From contig JACPYR010000045.1 of the NCBI GenBank assembly GCA_016195965.1, positions 1 through 53,634 on the forward strand: a DNA stretch of 53,634 nt. Reading direction: 5' to 3'. Below the pieces are notes generated by a model. It saw only the letters and a program-made list of their open reading frames with translations, did not search any database and was not told the origin of the DNA. The stretch comes from Nitrosomonadales bacterium. GTDB taxonomy: Bacteria > Pseudomonadota > Gammaproteobacteria > Burkholderiales > Gallionellaceae. The position numbers and the translations under genes were made by a program. Of this stretch, positions 8,958-16,254 are shown piece after piece (position 1 is the first letter of the stretch; every line of letters begins with the position of its first letter).

Positions 8958-9368
8958 TTAAGGATGGCTTTGCAAAACACCCAGTAATTCCTGCGCAACT
9001 TTTCTTGCTTCGAGAAATATCATGCCCAGACTCTTGCTGGGCTTGGCGGCGACGGCGAGAATCGCGTCGGGTCCAGCTTGCACCAGCAACATCACGCCTT
9101 GTTCGCCTTCGACCAGCACCAGCTTAAGATTGCCGCGCTGGATTTCCTGTGCCGCGCGATGAGCCAAGGCGAGCAACGATGCGCACATTGCGCCGAAACG
9201 ATCCGCGTCTACTCCGTCACCCAGAACGGCGGCGATGTTGTAACCGTCGCTGGAGATGCAGGCAGAGGCTTCGATGTCGGTGGAAGAGCCGTTCAATTTG
9301 CGCAGAACGGACCGGAGCGCCGAGGCGCGCGCTTCGCTTTGTGTTTTTTCAGCTTCCTTCATGGCCAT
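8958..9368 (-). CDS. Roadblock/LC7 domain protein (third copy, divergent)
   Basis: A 136-residue protein with the Roadblock/LC7 fold pattern: an N-terminal helix, ASACISSDGYNIAA as the first strand pair, a long helix with ALAHRAAQEIQRG, then strands LKLVLVEGEQGVMLL and DAILAVAA, and a C-terminal helix. Proteins of this family (MglB, CvnB) bind small Ras-like GTPases and can act as activators of GTP hydrolysis. It is clearly different from the two near-identical Roadblock proteins upstream, so it may have another partner. It precedes the ferredoxin-globin fusion by 35 bases in the same direction. Confidence 0.8.
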   Translation of the reverse strand: MAMKEAEKTQSEARASALRSVLRKLNGSSTDIEASACISSDGYNIAAVLGDGVDADRFGAMCASLLALAHRAAQEIQRGNLKLVLVEGEQGVMLLVQAGPDAILAVAAKPSKSLGMIFLEARKVAQELLGVLQSHP

Positions 9369-9458
9369 AAACCCTTGTCATTAATAGGTGTATGGTGATT
9401 ATACACGGTAGTTCTTGTCGCCCGGCCCGGCGCTCAACTGCGCCGGACCATGCGAGTC

Positions 9459-9863
9459 TTACAGCGCCGCTTCTATCGCGGGGACTGCGCCACGCGCCTT
9501 GGTCAGCGCCATACCCAAATTGGCAGATTTGCGGCATACGAAACAGGCGACTTGATCCTGGTTCTTGGCGCGGATGAATACGTGAATCAGGTTGTCGCTG
9601 TTGATAATCATTTCCTGGAAATAGTGGTGTCCGTCGTCTTTCAGCCCGCGCGCCTTCTTGAAAATACTCTCTATCATCGAGACGTTCGTGCCCTGAAACA
9701 GATCAGCCGTGGCGGCAGCCAGCAGTTCAACCACTTCGGTAGGTTGAGAATCCACCGATTTGATGCCCAGCAACATGCCGCTGGACAGGTCTATATAGCC
9801 GGCAGCCAGACATTCCGGAATGGAAGCGACAGCGGTTTGCAGTGCATTGGATAAATCAGCCAT
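9459..9863 (-). CDS. Roadblock/LC7-like protein, tandem copy 2
   Basis: A 134-residue protein almost identical to the product of 10021-10428. Both share LSSGMLLGIKSVDSQPTEVV, the DDGHHYFQE segment and the ending ACFVCRKSANLGMA. The pattern (strand, strand, helix, strands with NSDNLIHVFIR) is consistent with a Roadblock/LC7 domain, but less canonical than the gene downstream. The ATG at 9863 has a GGGAG ribosome site; an in-frame ATG at 9896 is upstream of it. Conserved cysteines at IPECLA and CFVC are noteworthy. It probably binds the GTPase encoded in the same locus. Confidence 0.75.
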   Translation of the reverse strand: MADLSNALQTAVASIPECLAAGYIDLSSGMLLGIKSVDSQPTEVVELLAAATADLFQGTNVSMIESIFKKARGLKDDGHHYFQEMIINSDNLIHVFIRAKNQDQVACFVCRKSANLGMALTKARGAVPAIEAAL

Positions 9864-9985
9864 TTTTAAACTCCCTATAACTGTTGTTGAAAACACCTCG
9901 CCAAAAACGGCCAGGCACAGGGTGCAACATGACTACACATCATTGCCGTTTTGCCGGTGGCAAGCCGGATACGATTATTTTTCTT

Positions 9986-10006
9986 CCGGCAACGTCAGCT
10001 TGCCGG
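9986..10006. other. Hairpin between the tandem Roadblock genes
   Basis: CCGGCAA (9986-9992) and TTGCCGG (10000-10006) form a perfect 7-base-pair stem with a 7-base loop, just after the stop of the gene at 10021-10428 on the minus strand. There is no U-run after it in that direction, so it is not a standard terminator. It may limit read-through or stabilise the upstream message end. Confidence 0.4.
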
Positions 10007-10020
10007 ATCACGTCTCGCCA

Positions 10021-10428
10021 TTAAATGCATGCTTCCAGCGCGGGCATGGAGCTGCGCGCCTTGGTGATGGCCATGCCGAGGTTGGCCGATTTTCGGCACA
10101 CGAAACAGGCGACTTGCTCCTCGTTCTTGCCACGGATGAATACGTGGATCAGGTTGTCGCTGTTGATAATGATTTCCTGGAAATAGTGGTGACCATCGTC
10201 TTTCAGGCCGCGCGCTTTCTTGAAAATACTCTCGATCATTTTGACGTTCGTGCCCTGAAACAGGTCTGCCGTGGCAGCAGCCAGCAATTCAACCACTTCG
10301 GTAGGTTGAGAATCCACCGATTTGATGCCCAGCAGCATGCCGCTGGAAAGGTCGATGTAGCCTGCGGCCAAACATTCCGGAATGGCGGCGATGGCGGTTT
10401 GTAATGCACTACTCAGATCATTAGACAT
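10021..10428 (-). CDS. Roadblock/LC7-like protein, tandem copy 1
   Basis: A 135-residue protein, near-identical paralogue of 9459-9863. It begins MSNDLSSALQTAIAAIPECL and contains the same LSSGMLLGIKSVDSQPTEVV core and ACFVCRKSANLGMAITKAR end. Differences cluster at the two termini. A ribosome site AGGAAAG precedes the ATG. It lies 57 bases after the phosphatase part of the broken ABC-phosphatase gene. By analogy to MglB/CvnB it would dimerise and bind the small GTPase encoded at 11884-12438. Confidence 0.75.
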   Translation of the reverse strand: MSNDLSSALQTAIAAIPECLAAGYIDLSSGMLLGIKSVDSQPTEVVELLAAATADLFQGTNVKMIESIFKKARGLKDDGHHYFQEIIINSDNLIHVFIRGKNEEQVACFVCRKSANLGMAITKARSSMPALEACI

Positions 10429-10485
10429 GAAGCTTTCCTTTCAATATTATTTAATTGCCTTGTGTAGGCCAACGTTGTTGCTGCA

Positions 10486-11454
10486 TCATTGCCCCCCCTT
10501 GGCGGGACGGCTACGATTCTTTTTCTGGGCGAGCGCAAATGCTTCAAGAAAATCGACTTGCACTTGCGACTGCACCCAGCGGGGTTCGATTCTGCGCACG
10601 GTTTCCAGCGCGCCCAGCGCACTGTTGCCTTCCCAGATCAGGTGGGCGGCTAGTACGGTGCCGGTGCGCCCGAGTCCGGCGCGGCAATGCACTGCGACCA
10701 CTTCCTGTTGTGCCAGCAGTTGCTCAATGAGCAGGCACAGGCGTTCGCCTTGTTCCGGCGTGGGGGCTTCCATGTCAGGGATAGCTTCCCAGATGCTCTT
10801 GATACCAAATGGTGCGAGCCGCGCCTCATCCAGCGCCGTTTCGGTCAGCGTGACCAGTGTGGTTACGCCGACGCGTTGCAGGGCTTTCAGATCATATTCC
10901 ATGTCGTAATACACGCCGGGCGCCGGTGTGCCGGCAAGTTGCCCGTGTTTCAGCCACAGGAAGCCGCGCGGGCCTGCCGAGCTGCCGACATAGTTCAAGG
11001 CGGCTTTGGGCAGCGGCGGTGGCACGGGAACAGATTCGTCCAGTTCTTCAGGATTGGCGCCGGGGCTGGCCACCGTACAAGTACCGTTACGGGAGAATTC
11101 ACGCGCCGCAGCCGTGACGGGATGGTCGAAAATTTGCGGGATGGATTGCTGTTCCTGAACATAACCGCCCGCCATCAATACGGCTTCACCGCCTAGCAGA
11201 CGTGCGTGGCGCTGGTTGTGCAACACTACCAGCAGTGCGCGCCGGGTTGCTTCTTCGCGCATATAGTCGAGCAGTCTGGCGCTTTCTTCATCGCTCAGTC
11301 CGGTGGTCGGTTCATCTATGCACAACAGGCGCGGGCCGGCAGCAGCCAAGCGCAGAATGGCAAGATGGCGTTGCTGTGCGAGCGTCAGGTTGATCACAGG
11401 CTCATCGAGCTTGTCGCACAGCTCGTTTAATTTTGCCCGCTCCAGCAGCCGCAA
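10486..11454 (-). CDS. Dual-specificity phosphatase with ABC-ATPase C-terminal half (downstream part of a frameshifted gene)
   Basis: The frame holds the second half of an ABC ATPase: a degenerate signature region INLTLAQQRH, Walker B and D-loop LLCIDEPTTGLSD, and a histidine switch VVLHNQ. After a linker it holds a protein-phosphatase domain with general-acid candidate IPDMEAPT and the P-loop HCRAGLGRTGT (about residue 255), the Cys-x5-Arg motif of dual-specificity phosphatases. The nominal TTG start lacks a ribosome site. The frame is open upstream to about 11525 and continues the ABC domain of 11489-11881 after a +1 shift. It is best read as the C-terminal part of one gene of about 464 residues. 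Confidence 0.75.
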   Translation of the reverse strand: MRLLERAKLNELCDKLDEPVINLTLAQQRHLAILRLAAAGPRLLCIDEPTTGLSDEESARLLDYMREEATRRALLVVLHNQRHARLLGGEAVLMAGGYVQEQQSIPQIFDHPVTAAAREFSRNGTCTVASPGANPEELDESVPVPPPLPKAALNYVGSSAGPRGFLWLKHGQLAGTPAPGVYYDMEYDLKALQRVGVTTLVTLTETALDEARLAPFGIKSIWEAIPDMEAPTPEQGERLCLLIEQLLAQQEVVAVHCRAGLGRTGTVLAAHLIWEGNSALGALETVRRIEPRWVQSQVQVDFLEAFALAQKKNRSRPAKGGQ

Positions 11455-11488
11455 GGCTAGGTCGCGTTGTGCCAGACGGGTAAGCTGG

Positions 11489-11881
11489 TTACGCTCCGAC
11501 GACGTTTTCGAGTACCGAGGACATCATCAGTTGCGCGCTTTGTGCCACCAGTTCAGGGCGTTCTTCTGCGTCCGGTAGAGATGAGCCCCGATAAAAAGCG
11601 CTGCCCCATGTGCGGAACGAGGGAGTGGCAGAACTCAGTCCGGCCAGCGTGCGTAACAGTGTGGATTTGCCGGTGCCGGATGGCCCGAGCAACACCACCG
11701 AACCTAGTTCCGGCACGGCGAAGGTGATTTCACACAACACCACCTTTTTGCCGAAAGCAACGCCGAATCCATGTAACTCGAGCAGCGCGCCGGGAATAGA
11801 GGGAGCCTCTAGCGGTGTTAAGCGGGGACGGCGACGACGCTCCGAGTTGGTTTGTTCTGCAGAGATGATCGCCGTATCCAT
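11489..11881 (-). CDS. ABC ATPase N-terminal half (upstream part of a frameshifted gene)
   Basis: A 130-residue reading frame with the start of an ABC ATPase: an A-loop/strand region ALLELHGFGVAFGKKV, Walker A LGPSGTGKSTLL and a Q-loop-like AQLMMSSVLENV. It then stops at TAA 11491-11489. The next frame continues as ERNQLTRLAQRD and into Walker B, so one extra base (most simply an extra G in the GG at 11496-11497, minus strand) breaks the gene. The ATG at 11881 is 2 bases after the GTPase stop, so translation is coupled. An intact product would be a cytoplasmic ABC-ATPase/phosphatase fusion without membrane segments. Confidence 0.75.
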   Translation of the reverse strand: MDTAIISAEQTNSERRRRPRLTPLEAPSIPGALLELHGFGVAFGKKVVLCEITFAVPELGSVVLLGPSGTGKSTLLRTLAGLSSATPSFRTWGSAFYRGSSLPDAEERPELVAQSAQLMMSSVLENVVGA

Positions 11882-11883
11882 GT

Positions 11884-12438
11884 TTATGCTGCCTTGGTAC
11901 GGCTGGTGGTTGGATCGATCAGTGAGAGCAACGCCAGCAGTAATTGTTTGACGTCTTCGCGCTGCCGTCCATCCACTTCGAACACCGGAATGTTGAGATT
12001 TAACGTAGCGAGGCGCTGATGGAAGCGATCCAGCAAATCCGGCTGCGGGTCGAGTTCGGTGCGGGTGACACCGATCACCACGGCATTACCGCACTTGGCG
12101 ATGGATTGACCGAATGCCTTCAGGTAGGTTTCCATATCGCCCAACGGATCGGGGCGGGCATGATCGATCAGGATGACTATACCCATCGCGCCTTCGCTCA
12201 GGATTTCCCACATGAAGTTGAAGCGATCCTGTCCGGGAGTGCCGTAGAGATGGACTTTCATGCCGCCATCGAGATTGAGTATGCCGTAATCCATCGCGAC
12301 AGTGGTGTTGCTCTTGCGTTGCGCGACTTCGTCCGATGCCTTGGCTTCTGTGCCGACGACCATGATGTCGCTGACCGAACTGATCGAGGTGGTTTTACCC
12401 GAGCCTACCGGACCTGCAAAAATGATTTTGTTTTCCAT
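11884..12438 (-). CDS. Small Ras-like GTPase, MglA/CvnD type
   Basis: A 184-residue GTP-binding protein with P-loop GPVGSGKT (residues 9-16), a switch-I threonine in SNTTVAMDYG, and the switch-II motif LYGTPGQDRFNF (residues 64-75). The switch-II sequence lacks the usual Asp of DxxG and matches the 'GTPGQ(D/E)RF' form of Streptomyces conservon GTPases. The base-recognition motif is VTRTELD, not NKxD. It begins 3 bases after the stop of the winged-helix-like gene and ends 2 bases before the ABC gene. The Roadblock genes downstream are its likely partners. Confidence 0.85.
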   Translation of the reverse strand: MENKIIFAGPVGSGKTTSISSVSDIMVVGTEAKASDEVAQRKSNTTVAMDYGILNLDGGMKVHLYGTPGQDRFNFMWEILSEGAMGIVILIDHARPDPLGDMETYLKAFGQSIAKCGNAVVIGVTRTELDPQPDLLDRFHQRLATLNLNIPVFEVDGRQREDVKQLLLALLSLIDPTTSRTKAA

Positions 12439-12441
12439 TTT

Positions 12442-13083
12442 TTATAGACCCGAAATTTTGGCGAATAAAGAACGCAACAGGCTACGTTCCTGTGCGGGTT
12501 CCGGTGATCCGGTTTGGGCGGTTTCATCGGGCGCTTGCGGGTTGCGGCTGACCGGGCTTGCAATGCCAGCGCTGTGTGCTGCGCTGTATATATGGTAGAC
12601 CTCTTCCTTGCTGATGCCGAGCTGGCGATGCACCAGCATGATGGTGGTGGGATGGCGAGTGAGCAGGGCGCAGATTCGTGCGGTGTTTTGCGTCATCGGC
12701 AAACGGGTCAGATTGGGCCAGCGGCGGAACTGGACCACATCGTATCTCGAAGTGCCTTCGAGCAAGCGTCCCTGCGATGCATGGAAGCCCGCATGCCACA
12801 GCAATTCGCCGATATGTTTGCCGGAGCCGGGTGGCTGCGCTGTATCGCCCAGCGCAACCACTTCAAATTGTGTGGCAGGAGCCAGGCAGAACTCAGCCAT
12901 GTTGCTTATGTTTGCCGAGTATTCTTTGCGCGCGGGGAACAGGGAAACTTCACCCTTCCCCGGTAAAACGACGCGGGTATTGTCGCGCGATGAGGCAATG
13001 CGTTGAGCGATGCCGAGAAAATAATCAGCCGCCGAAAAGACGGTTTCAGCACTATCGGTAGCGTGTTCTATATCGCGTGACAT
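12442..13083 (-). CDS. Uncharacterised protein with winged-helix-like C-terminal region, first gene of the GTPase locus
   Basis: A 213-residue protein with no signal peptide or membrane segment. I do not recognise a family for the N-terminal 130 residues. Residues about 135-180 (TARICALLTRHPTTIMLVHR, then LGISKEEVYHIYSAAHSAG) look like a compact winged-helix unit. The tail is proline/serine-rich and ends SLLRSLFAKISGL. In Streptomyces conservons the third gene encodes a winged-helix DUF742 protein next to the GTPase, so the position supports an analogous role. A strong ribosome site (CAGGGGGG) precedes the ATG. Confidence 0.65.
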   Translation of the reverse strand: MSRDIEHATDSAETVFSAADYFLGIAQRIASSRDNTRVVLPGKGEVSLFPARKEYSANISNMAEFCLAPATQFEVVALGDTAQPPGSGKHIGELLWHAGFHASQGRLLEGTSRYDVVQFRRWPNLTRLPMTQNTARICALLTRHPTTIMLVHRQLGISKEEVYHIYSAAHSAGIASPVSRNPQAPDETAQTGSPEPAQERSLLRSLFAKISGL

Positions 13084-13573
13084 GTCGAACCCCCCTGTAA
13101 TGCATACCCAATTTGTAATTTTGGCAATTGCAAGTCGCTAATCGCAAAATTATGCACTGCTAATCTGCGTGGGCTCGGGAGCGGAATTGTGACATGACGG
13201 GAACCCGGATATTTCATCCGAGCCGTGTTGCTGATGAACGCCTTAAATCTGGCGATCCCGCTGTCATAAAGCTTGCGCTCCTTAGACCGGTAATTTTGCG
13301 CCCCTGGCTTTCGGCAGGTTTGCCCTTTGCAGATTCGTTACGGTTGCTGCTGTTGCGTATGGCTGGTTACAAACTGGTCGTACTGGTAACCATTCTATTT
13401 CGAGCCATTGCTAACAACGCTACTGCGGATTTTGAATTGTGTCAAATTATTTACAAACCCATCCTGCACATCCATTTCAAAACTTGACTTTTTTAGTAAT
13501 AAAGCGCTGAATCTATATCCCGCAGTTGTTCGTCTTGTTTCTTACCGTTCCAAATTTTCTTGAGGAGAATGTC
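13084..13573. other. Divergent intergenic region without a supported gene
   Basis: About 490 bases between the GTPase locus (minus) and the small exported-protein gene (plus). A possible 97-codon plus-strand frame at 13194-13487 has no ribosome site and an implausible composition, so it is not called. The part near 13100-13160 has AT-rich palindromic stretches (CAATTG repeats) that could hold the promoter of the minus-strand locus, and GAGGAG at 13562 serves the plus-strand gene. I see nothing else. Confidence 0.5.
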
Positions 13574-13924
13574 ATGAAGCAGCGCTACAGTTTGTTCATT
13601 GGTTTGGCCTTGTTTGTTGCAGCCAGTCAGGTTGTTGCAGCCGAAGGTTCAATTACGATCACCTCACCTGTCAATGATGCGGTCCTGCAGAGTGCTACCG
13701 AAAATAAGCTGGCGTTCAATGTTCAATTGAGCCCCAAAGGCAATCACGTCCACGTCTATGTCGATGATCAGGATCCTATCGTGGTGCGCGATGTCAGCCA
13801 TTGCCCATGCAGCGTCGCATTGCCCAAGCTCTCATCGGGAAAACATACCATCGTGGTGAAAGAGGCAACAGCCGGCCATGCGCCGACCGGTGTGCAGGGT
13901 TCCGTGACGGCCACGGTCAAGTAA
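13574..13924 (+). CDS. Small exported protein with Ig-like fold features
   Basis: A 116-residue protein with a signal peptide (MKQRYSLFIGLALFVAASQV, cleavage probably after VVA-A). The mature part is about 95 residues of beta-rich sequence: ITITSPVNDAVL, NHVHVYVDDQDP, then DVSHCPCSVALPKLSSGKH and a TVVKE-like strand. This resembles small Ig-like periplasmic domains. The HCPC motif could bind a metal or form a disulphide. ATG 13574 has a GAGGAG site; an upstream ATG at 13526 would hide the signal peptide. A membrane-protein gene follows after 3 bases. Function unknown. Confidence 0.75.
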   Translation: MKQRYSLFIGLALFVAASQVVAAEGSITITSPVNDAVLQSATENKLAFNVQLSPKGNHVHVYVDDQDPIVVRDVSHCPCSVALPKLSSGKHTIVVKEATAGHAPTGVQGSVTATVK

Positions 13925-13927
13925 TTT

Positions 13928-14329
13928 GTGCAGAATTTTATTTATGCACTCATCCAGCTGGTACATAACTTCGGCGCTGTAACCGTGGCAGGTACTGCCG
14001 CATCTGCCTTGTGGCTGGTGCGGGGTGATGCTGCGGTGCAGCGCCGTCTCGTCTTGTTCATCGGTTGGGCTTGGGCAATTCAGGCGGCGAGCGGTGTGCT
14101 GTTTGGCATGACGACTTTTTATTTCGAAGGCCAGCTGCCGGATATTCACGGCATCGCGATGATGGCGCTGCTGTTCAAAGCCATGTGTGCCACCGCTGGA
14201 ATACTTTTGGCGGTGATCTATCTGAAATCAAAATTGGGCGTATCCAAACAACTTCTCATCTGGCATCTGTCTTTTGTTCTGGGTGTGATCGCGTTGAGTT
14301 CCGCTGCATTCTTGCGCTGGTTTTCCTGA
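13928..14329 (+). CDS. Small four-helix membrane protein, unknown function
   Basis: A 133-residue protein with a GTG start, 3 bases after the stop of the exported-protein gene, so the two form a pair. Four membrane segments are visible (about residues 5-30, 40-62, 75-100 and 108-130). The layout (LVHNFGAVTVAGTAASALWL, histidine near the first helix, IHG before the third) is similar to small CopD/DUF2269-like membrane proteins, but I cannot assign a family. It may act with the HCPC-containing exported protein. Confidence 0.7.
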   Translation: MQNFIYALIQLVHNFGAVTVAGTAASALWLVRGDAAVQRRLVLFIGWAWAIQAASGVLFGMTTFYFEGQLPDIHGIAMMALLFKAMCATAGILLAVIYLKSKLGVSKQLLIWHLSFVLGVIALSSAAFLRWFS

Positions 14330-14415
14330 TAAATTGTTGCTGCAGAAATGGCATAGGCTAGCGTTACTTCCCATACCGGATAAAATTCGCGTAGTCATTA
14401 ACGAAACAGTGCAGG

Positions 14416-14421
14416 TATAAT
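14416..14421 (+). promoter_or_regulatory. Probable sigma-70 -10 box for pntA
   Basis: TATAAT, in the context GCAGGTATAATCGCC, lies 79 bases before the pntA start. The -35 region is poor. A GGAGAG ribosome site follows closer to the ATG. Confidence 0.5.
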
Positions 14422-14499
14422 CGCCGCCGAACAAGTTACGCTGGTCGGCCACGTTGCCGGATCAGTGTCTAAAAATTCCACGAAATTAAGGAGAGATTC

Positions 14500-16083
14500 A
14501 TGCTGATAGGCATTCCTGCGGAAACGCGCGCAGGCGAGAAGCGGGTCGCGACGGTGCCGGAGGTTGTGGAGAAGCTCATCAAGCTGGGCTTCAAAGTCGC
14601 GGTCGAATCAGGTGCCGGAGACGGTGCGAATTGCAGTGACGAGAGCTACCGCGCAGCAGGCGCCGAGATCATCGCGGATGCTCCCCGGTTGTGGGCTACA
14701 TCCGACATCGTGTTCAAGGTGACCGCCCCGACCAATGCCGAGGTTGAGTTGATGCGCGAAGGCGGCATATTGATCGGCTTCATCTGGCCGGCGCAAAATC
14801 CGGAATTGATGAATCAGCTCGCTGCCAAGAAGGCGACGGTGCTGGCCATCGACTGTCTGCCGCGCATGCTTTCCCGCGCCCAGAAGATGGATGCGCTGAC
14901 CTCGCAGGCTGGCGTCGCTGGTTACCGCGCCGTGATCGAGGCGGCCAACGCATTCGGCCGCTTCTTCAACGGCCAGATCACGGCTGCGGGCAAGGTTCCG
15001 CCGGCCAAGGTGTTCATCGCGGGCGCCGGTGTGGCCGGTCTGGCCGCGATCGGCACCGCAGCAGGTCTGGGCGCTATCGTGCGTGCCAACGACACCCGTG
15101 CCGAAGTGGCCGATCAGGTCAAGTCGCTGGGCGGCGAATTCGTCAAGGTTGAGTACGAGGAAGAAGGCGGCGGCGGCGGCGGCTATGCCAAGGTGATGAG
15201 CGAGGGCTTCCAGCAGGCGCAGCGCGAGATGTACGCCAAGCAGGCCCGCGAGGTGGACATCATCATCACGACCGCGCTGATCCCCGGCAAGCCCGCGCCC
15301 CGGCTGATCACCGCCGAGATGGTGCATAGTATGAAGCCGGGCAGCGTCATCGTCGACATGGCGGCGGAGCGGGGCGGCAATTGCGAGCTGACCGAACCCG
15401 GTCAGGCGGTGGTGAAGCACGGCGTGACCATCGTCGGTTACACCGACCTGAATTCGCGCCTGGCCAAGCAATCTTCCACGCTGTATGGAACCAATCTGTT
15501 CCGCCTGGCCGAGGAGCTGTGCAAGACCAAGGACGGCATCATCAACGTCAACATGGAAGACGATGCGATCCGCGGCCTGACGGTCATCAAGAACGGCGAA
15601 ATCACCTGGCCCGCACCCGCACCGAAACTGCCTGCTGCTAAACCGGCTGCGCCCGTCAAGGCGGCTCCGGCTCCCGCGCATGGTCACGGCGGCGGTGGCG
15701 CACCGGTTTCGGCAGGAAAGACGGCCGCAATATTCGGCGCCGCCGCCTTGCTGTTCCTGCTGATCGGCGCCTACGCCCCCGCAGCGTTCCTCGGACACTT
15801 CACGGTGTTCGTGCTCGCGTGTTTCGTCGGTTACATGGTGGTGTGGAACGTCACCCCGGCGCTGCACACGCCCCTGATGAGCGTCACCAATGCGATTTCC
15901 AGCATCATCGCCATCGGCGCACTGGTGCAGATCGCGCCGCCGCTTGGATTGCTGGGCGGCTTTACCGGTCGTCCGGATGGCTGGATACGCTGGTTGGCGG
16001 TGGTGGGTATCGCACTCACTGCGGTCAATATGTTCGGCGGCTTTGCCGTTACCCGGCGCATGCTGTCGATGTTCCGCAAATAA
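14500..16083 (+). CDS. pntA: NAD(P) transhydrogenase subunit alpha
   Basis: A 527-residue full-length alpha subunit. The N-terminal alanine-dehydrogenase-like dI domain binds NAD(H) (start MLIGIPAETRAGEKRVA; nucleotide loop GAGVAGLAAIGTA near residue 175). A proline/alanine linker with HGHGGGG near residue 400 follows, then four membrane helices that in some species are a separate PntAB chain. With PntB it couples proton entry to NADP+ reduction by NADH, an NADPH source in the inner membrane. A run of six glycines after EEE near residue 223 is unusual but in frame. pntB follows after a repeat-filled gap. Confidence 0.95.
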   Translation: MLIGIPAETRAGEKRVATVPEVVEKLIKLGFKVAVESGAGDGANCSDESYRAAGAEIIADAPRLWATSDIVFKVTAPTNAEVELMREGGILIGFIWPAQNPELMNQLAAKKATVLAIDCLPRMLSRAQKMDALTSQAGVAGYRAVIEAANAFGRFFNGQITAAGKVPPAKVFIAGAGVAGLAAIGTAAGLGAIVRANDTRAEVADQVKSLGGEFVKVEYEEEGGGGGGYAKVMSEGFQQAQREMYAKQAREVDIIITTALIPGKPAPRLITAEMVHSMKPGSVIVDMAAERGGNCELTEPGQAVVKHGVTIVGYTDLNSRLAKQSSTLYGTNLFRLAEELCKTKDGIINVNMEDDAIRGLTVIKNGEITWPAPAPKLPAAKPAAPVKAAPAPAHGHGGGGAPVSAGKTAAIFGAAALLFLLIGAYAPAAFLGHFTVFVLACFVGYMVVWNVTPALHTPLMSVTNAISSIIAIGALVQIAPPLGLLGGFTGRPDGWIRWLAVVGIALTAVNMFGGFAVTRRMLSMFRK

Positions 16084-16106
16084 GGATAAAAAAACCTAAG
16101 TTTCAT

Positions 16107-16232
16107 CCGCAGATTACACAGATTAACGCAGATTTCATGCGCTTACGTTCGATAAGTGCATCACCTGAAAGGTGTGCCTGATTAACGAGATAGTTTTTTG
16201 TTTAATCTGTGGAAATCTGCGTAATCTGCGGG
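16107..16232. repeat. Long inverted-repeat element, copy 1 (between pntA and pntB)
   Basis: The left arm (16107-16136) and right arm (16202-16232) are built from CGCAGATT units and pair imperfectly. The element is about 126 bases long. A second copy in opposite orientation lies after pntB at 17728-17854. Its left arm matches the reverse complement of this copy's right arm almost exactly, and its right arm matches this copy's left arm. This is a dispersed, non-coding, MITE-like element. Confidence 0.8.
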
Positions 16233-16254
16233 CAACTGCTTTTTTTAAGGATAA

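Noticed and set aside
13194..13487. Possible 97-codon gene in the intergenic region
   Set aside because: No ribosome site, no recognised motif, implausible amino-acid composition.
14608..15867. Antisense open frame over pntA
   Set aside because: Composition-driven shadow of a fully conserved gene.
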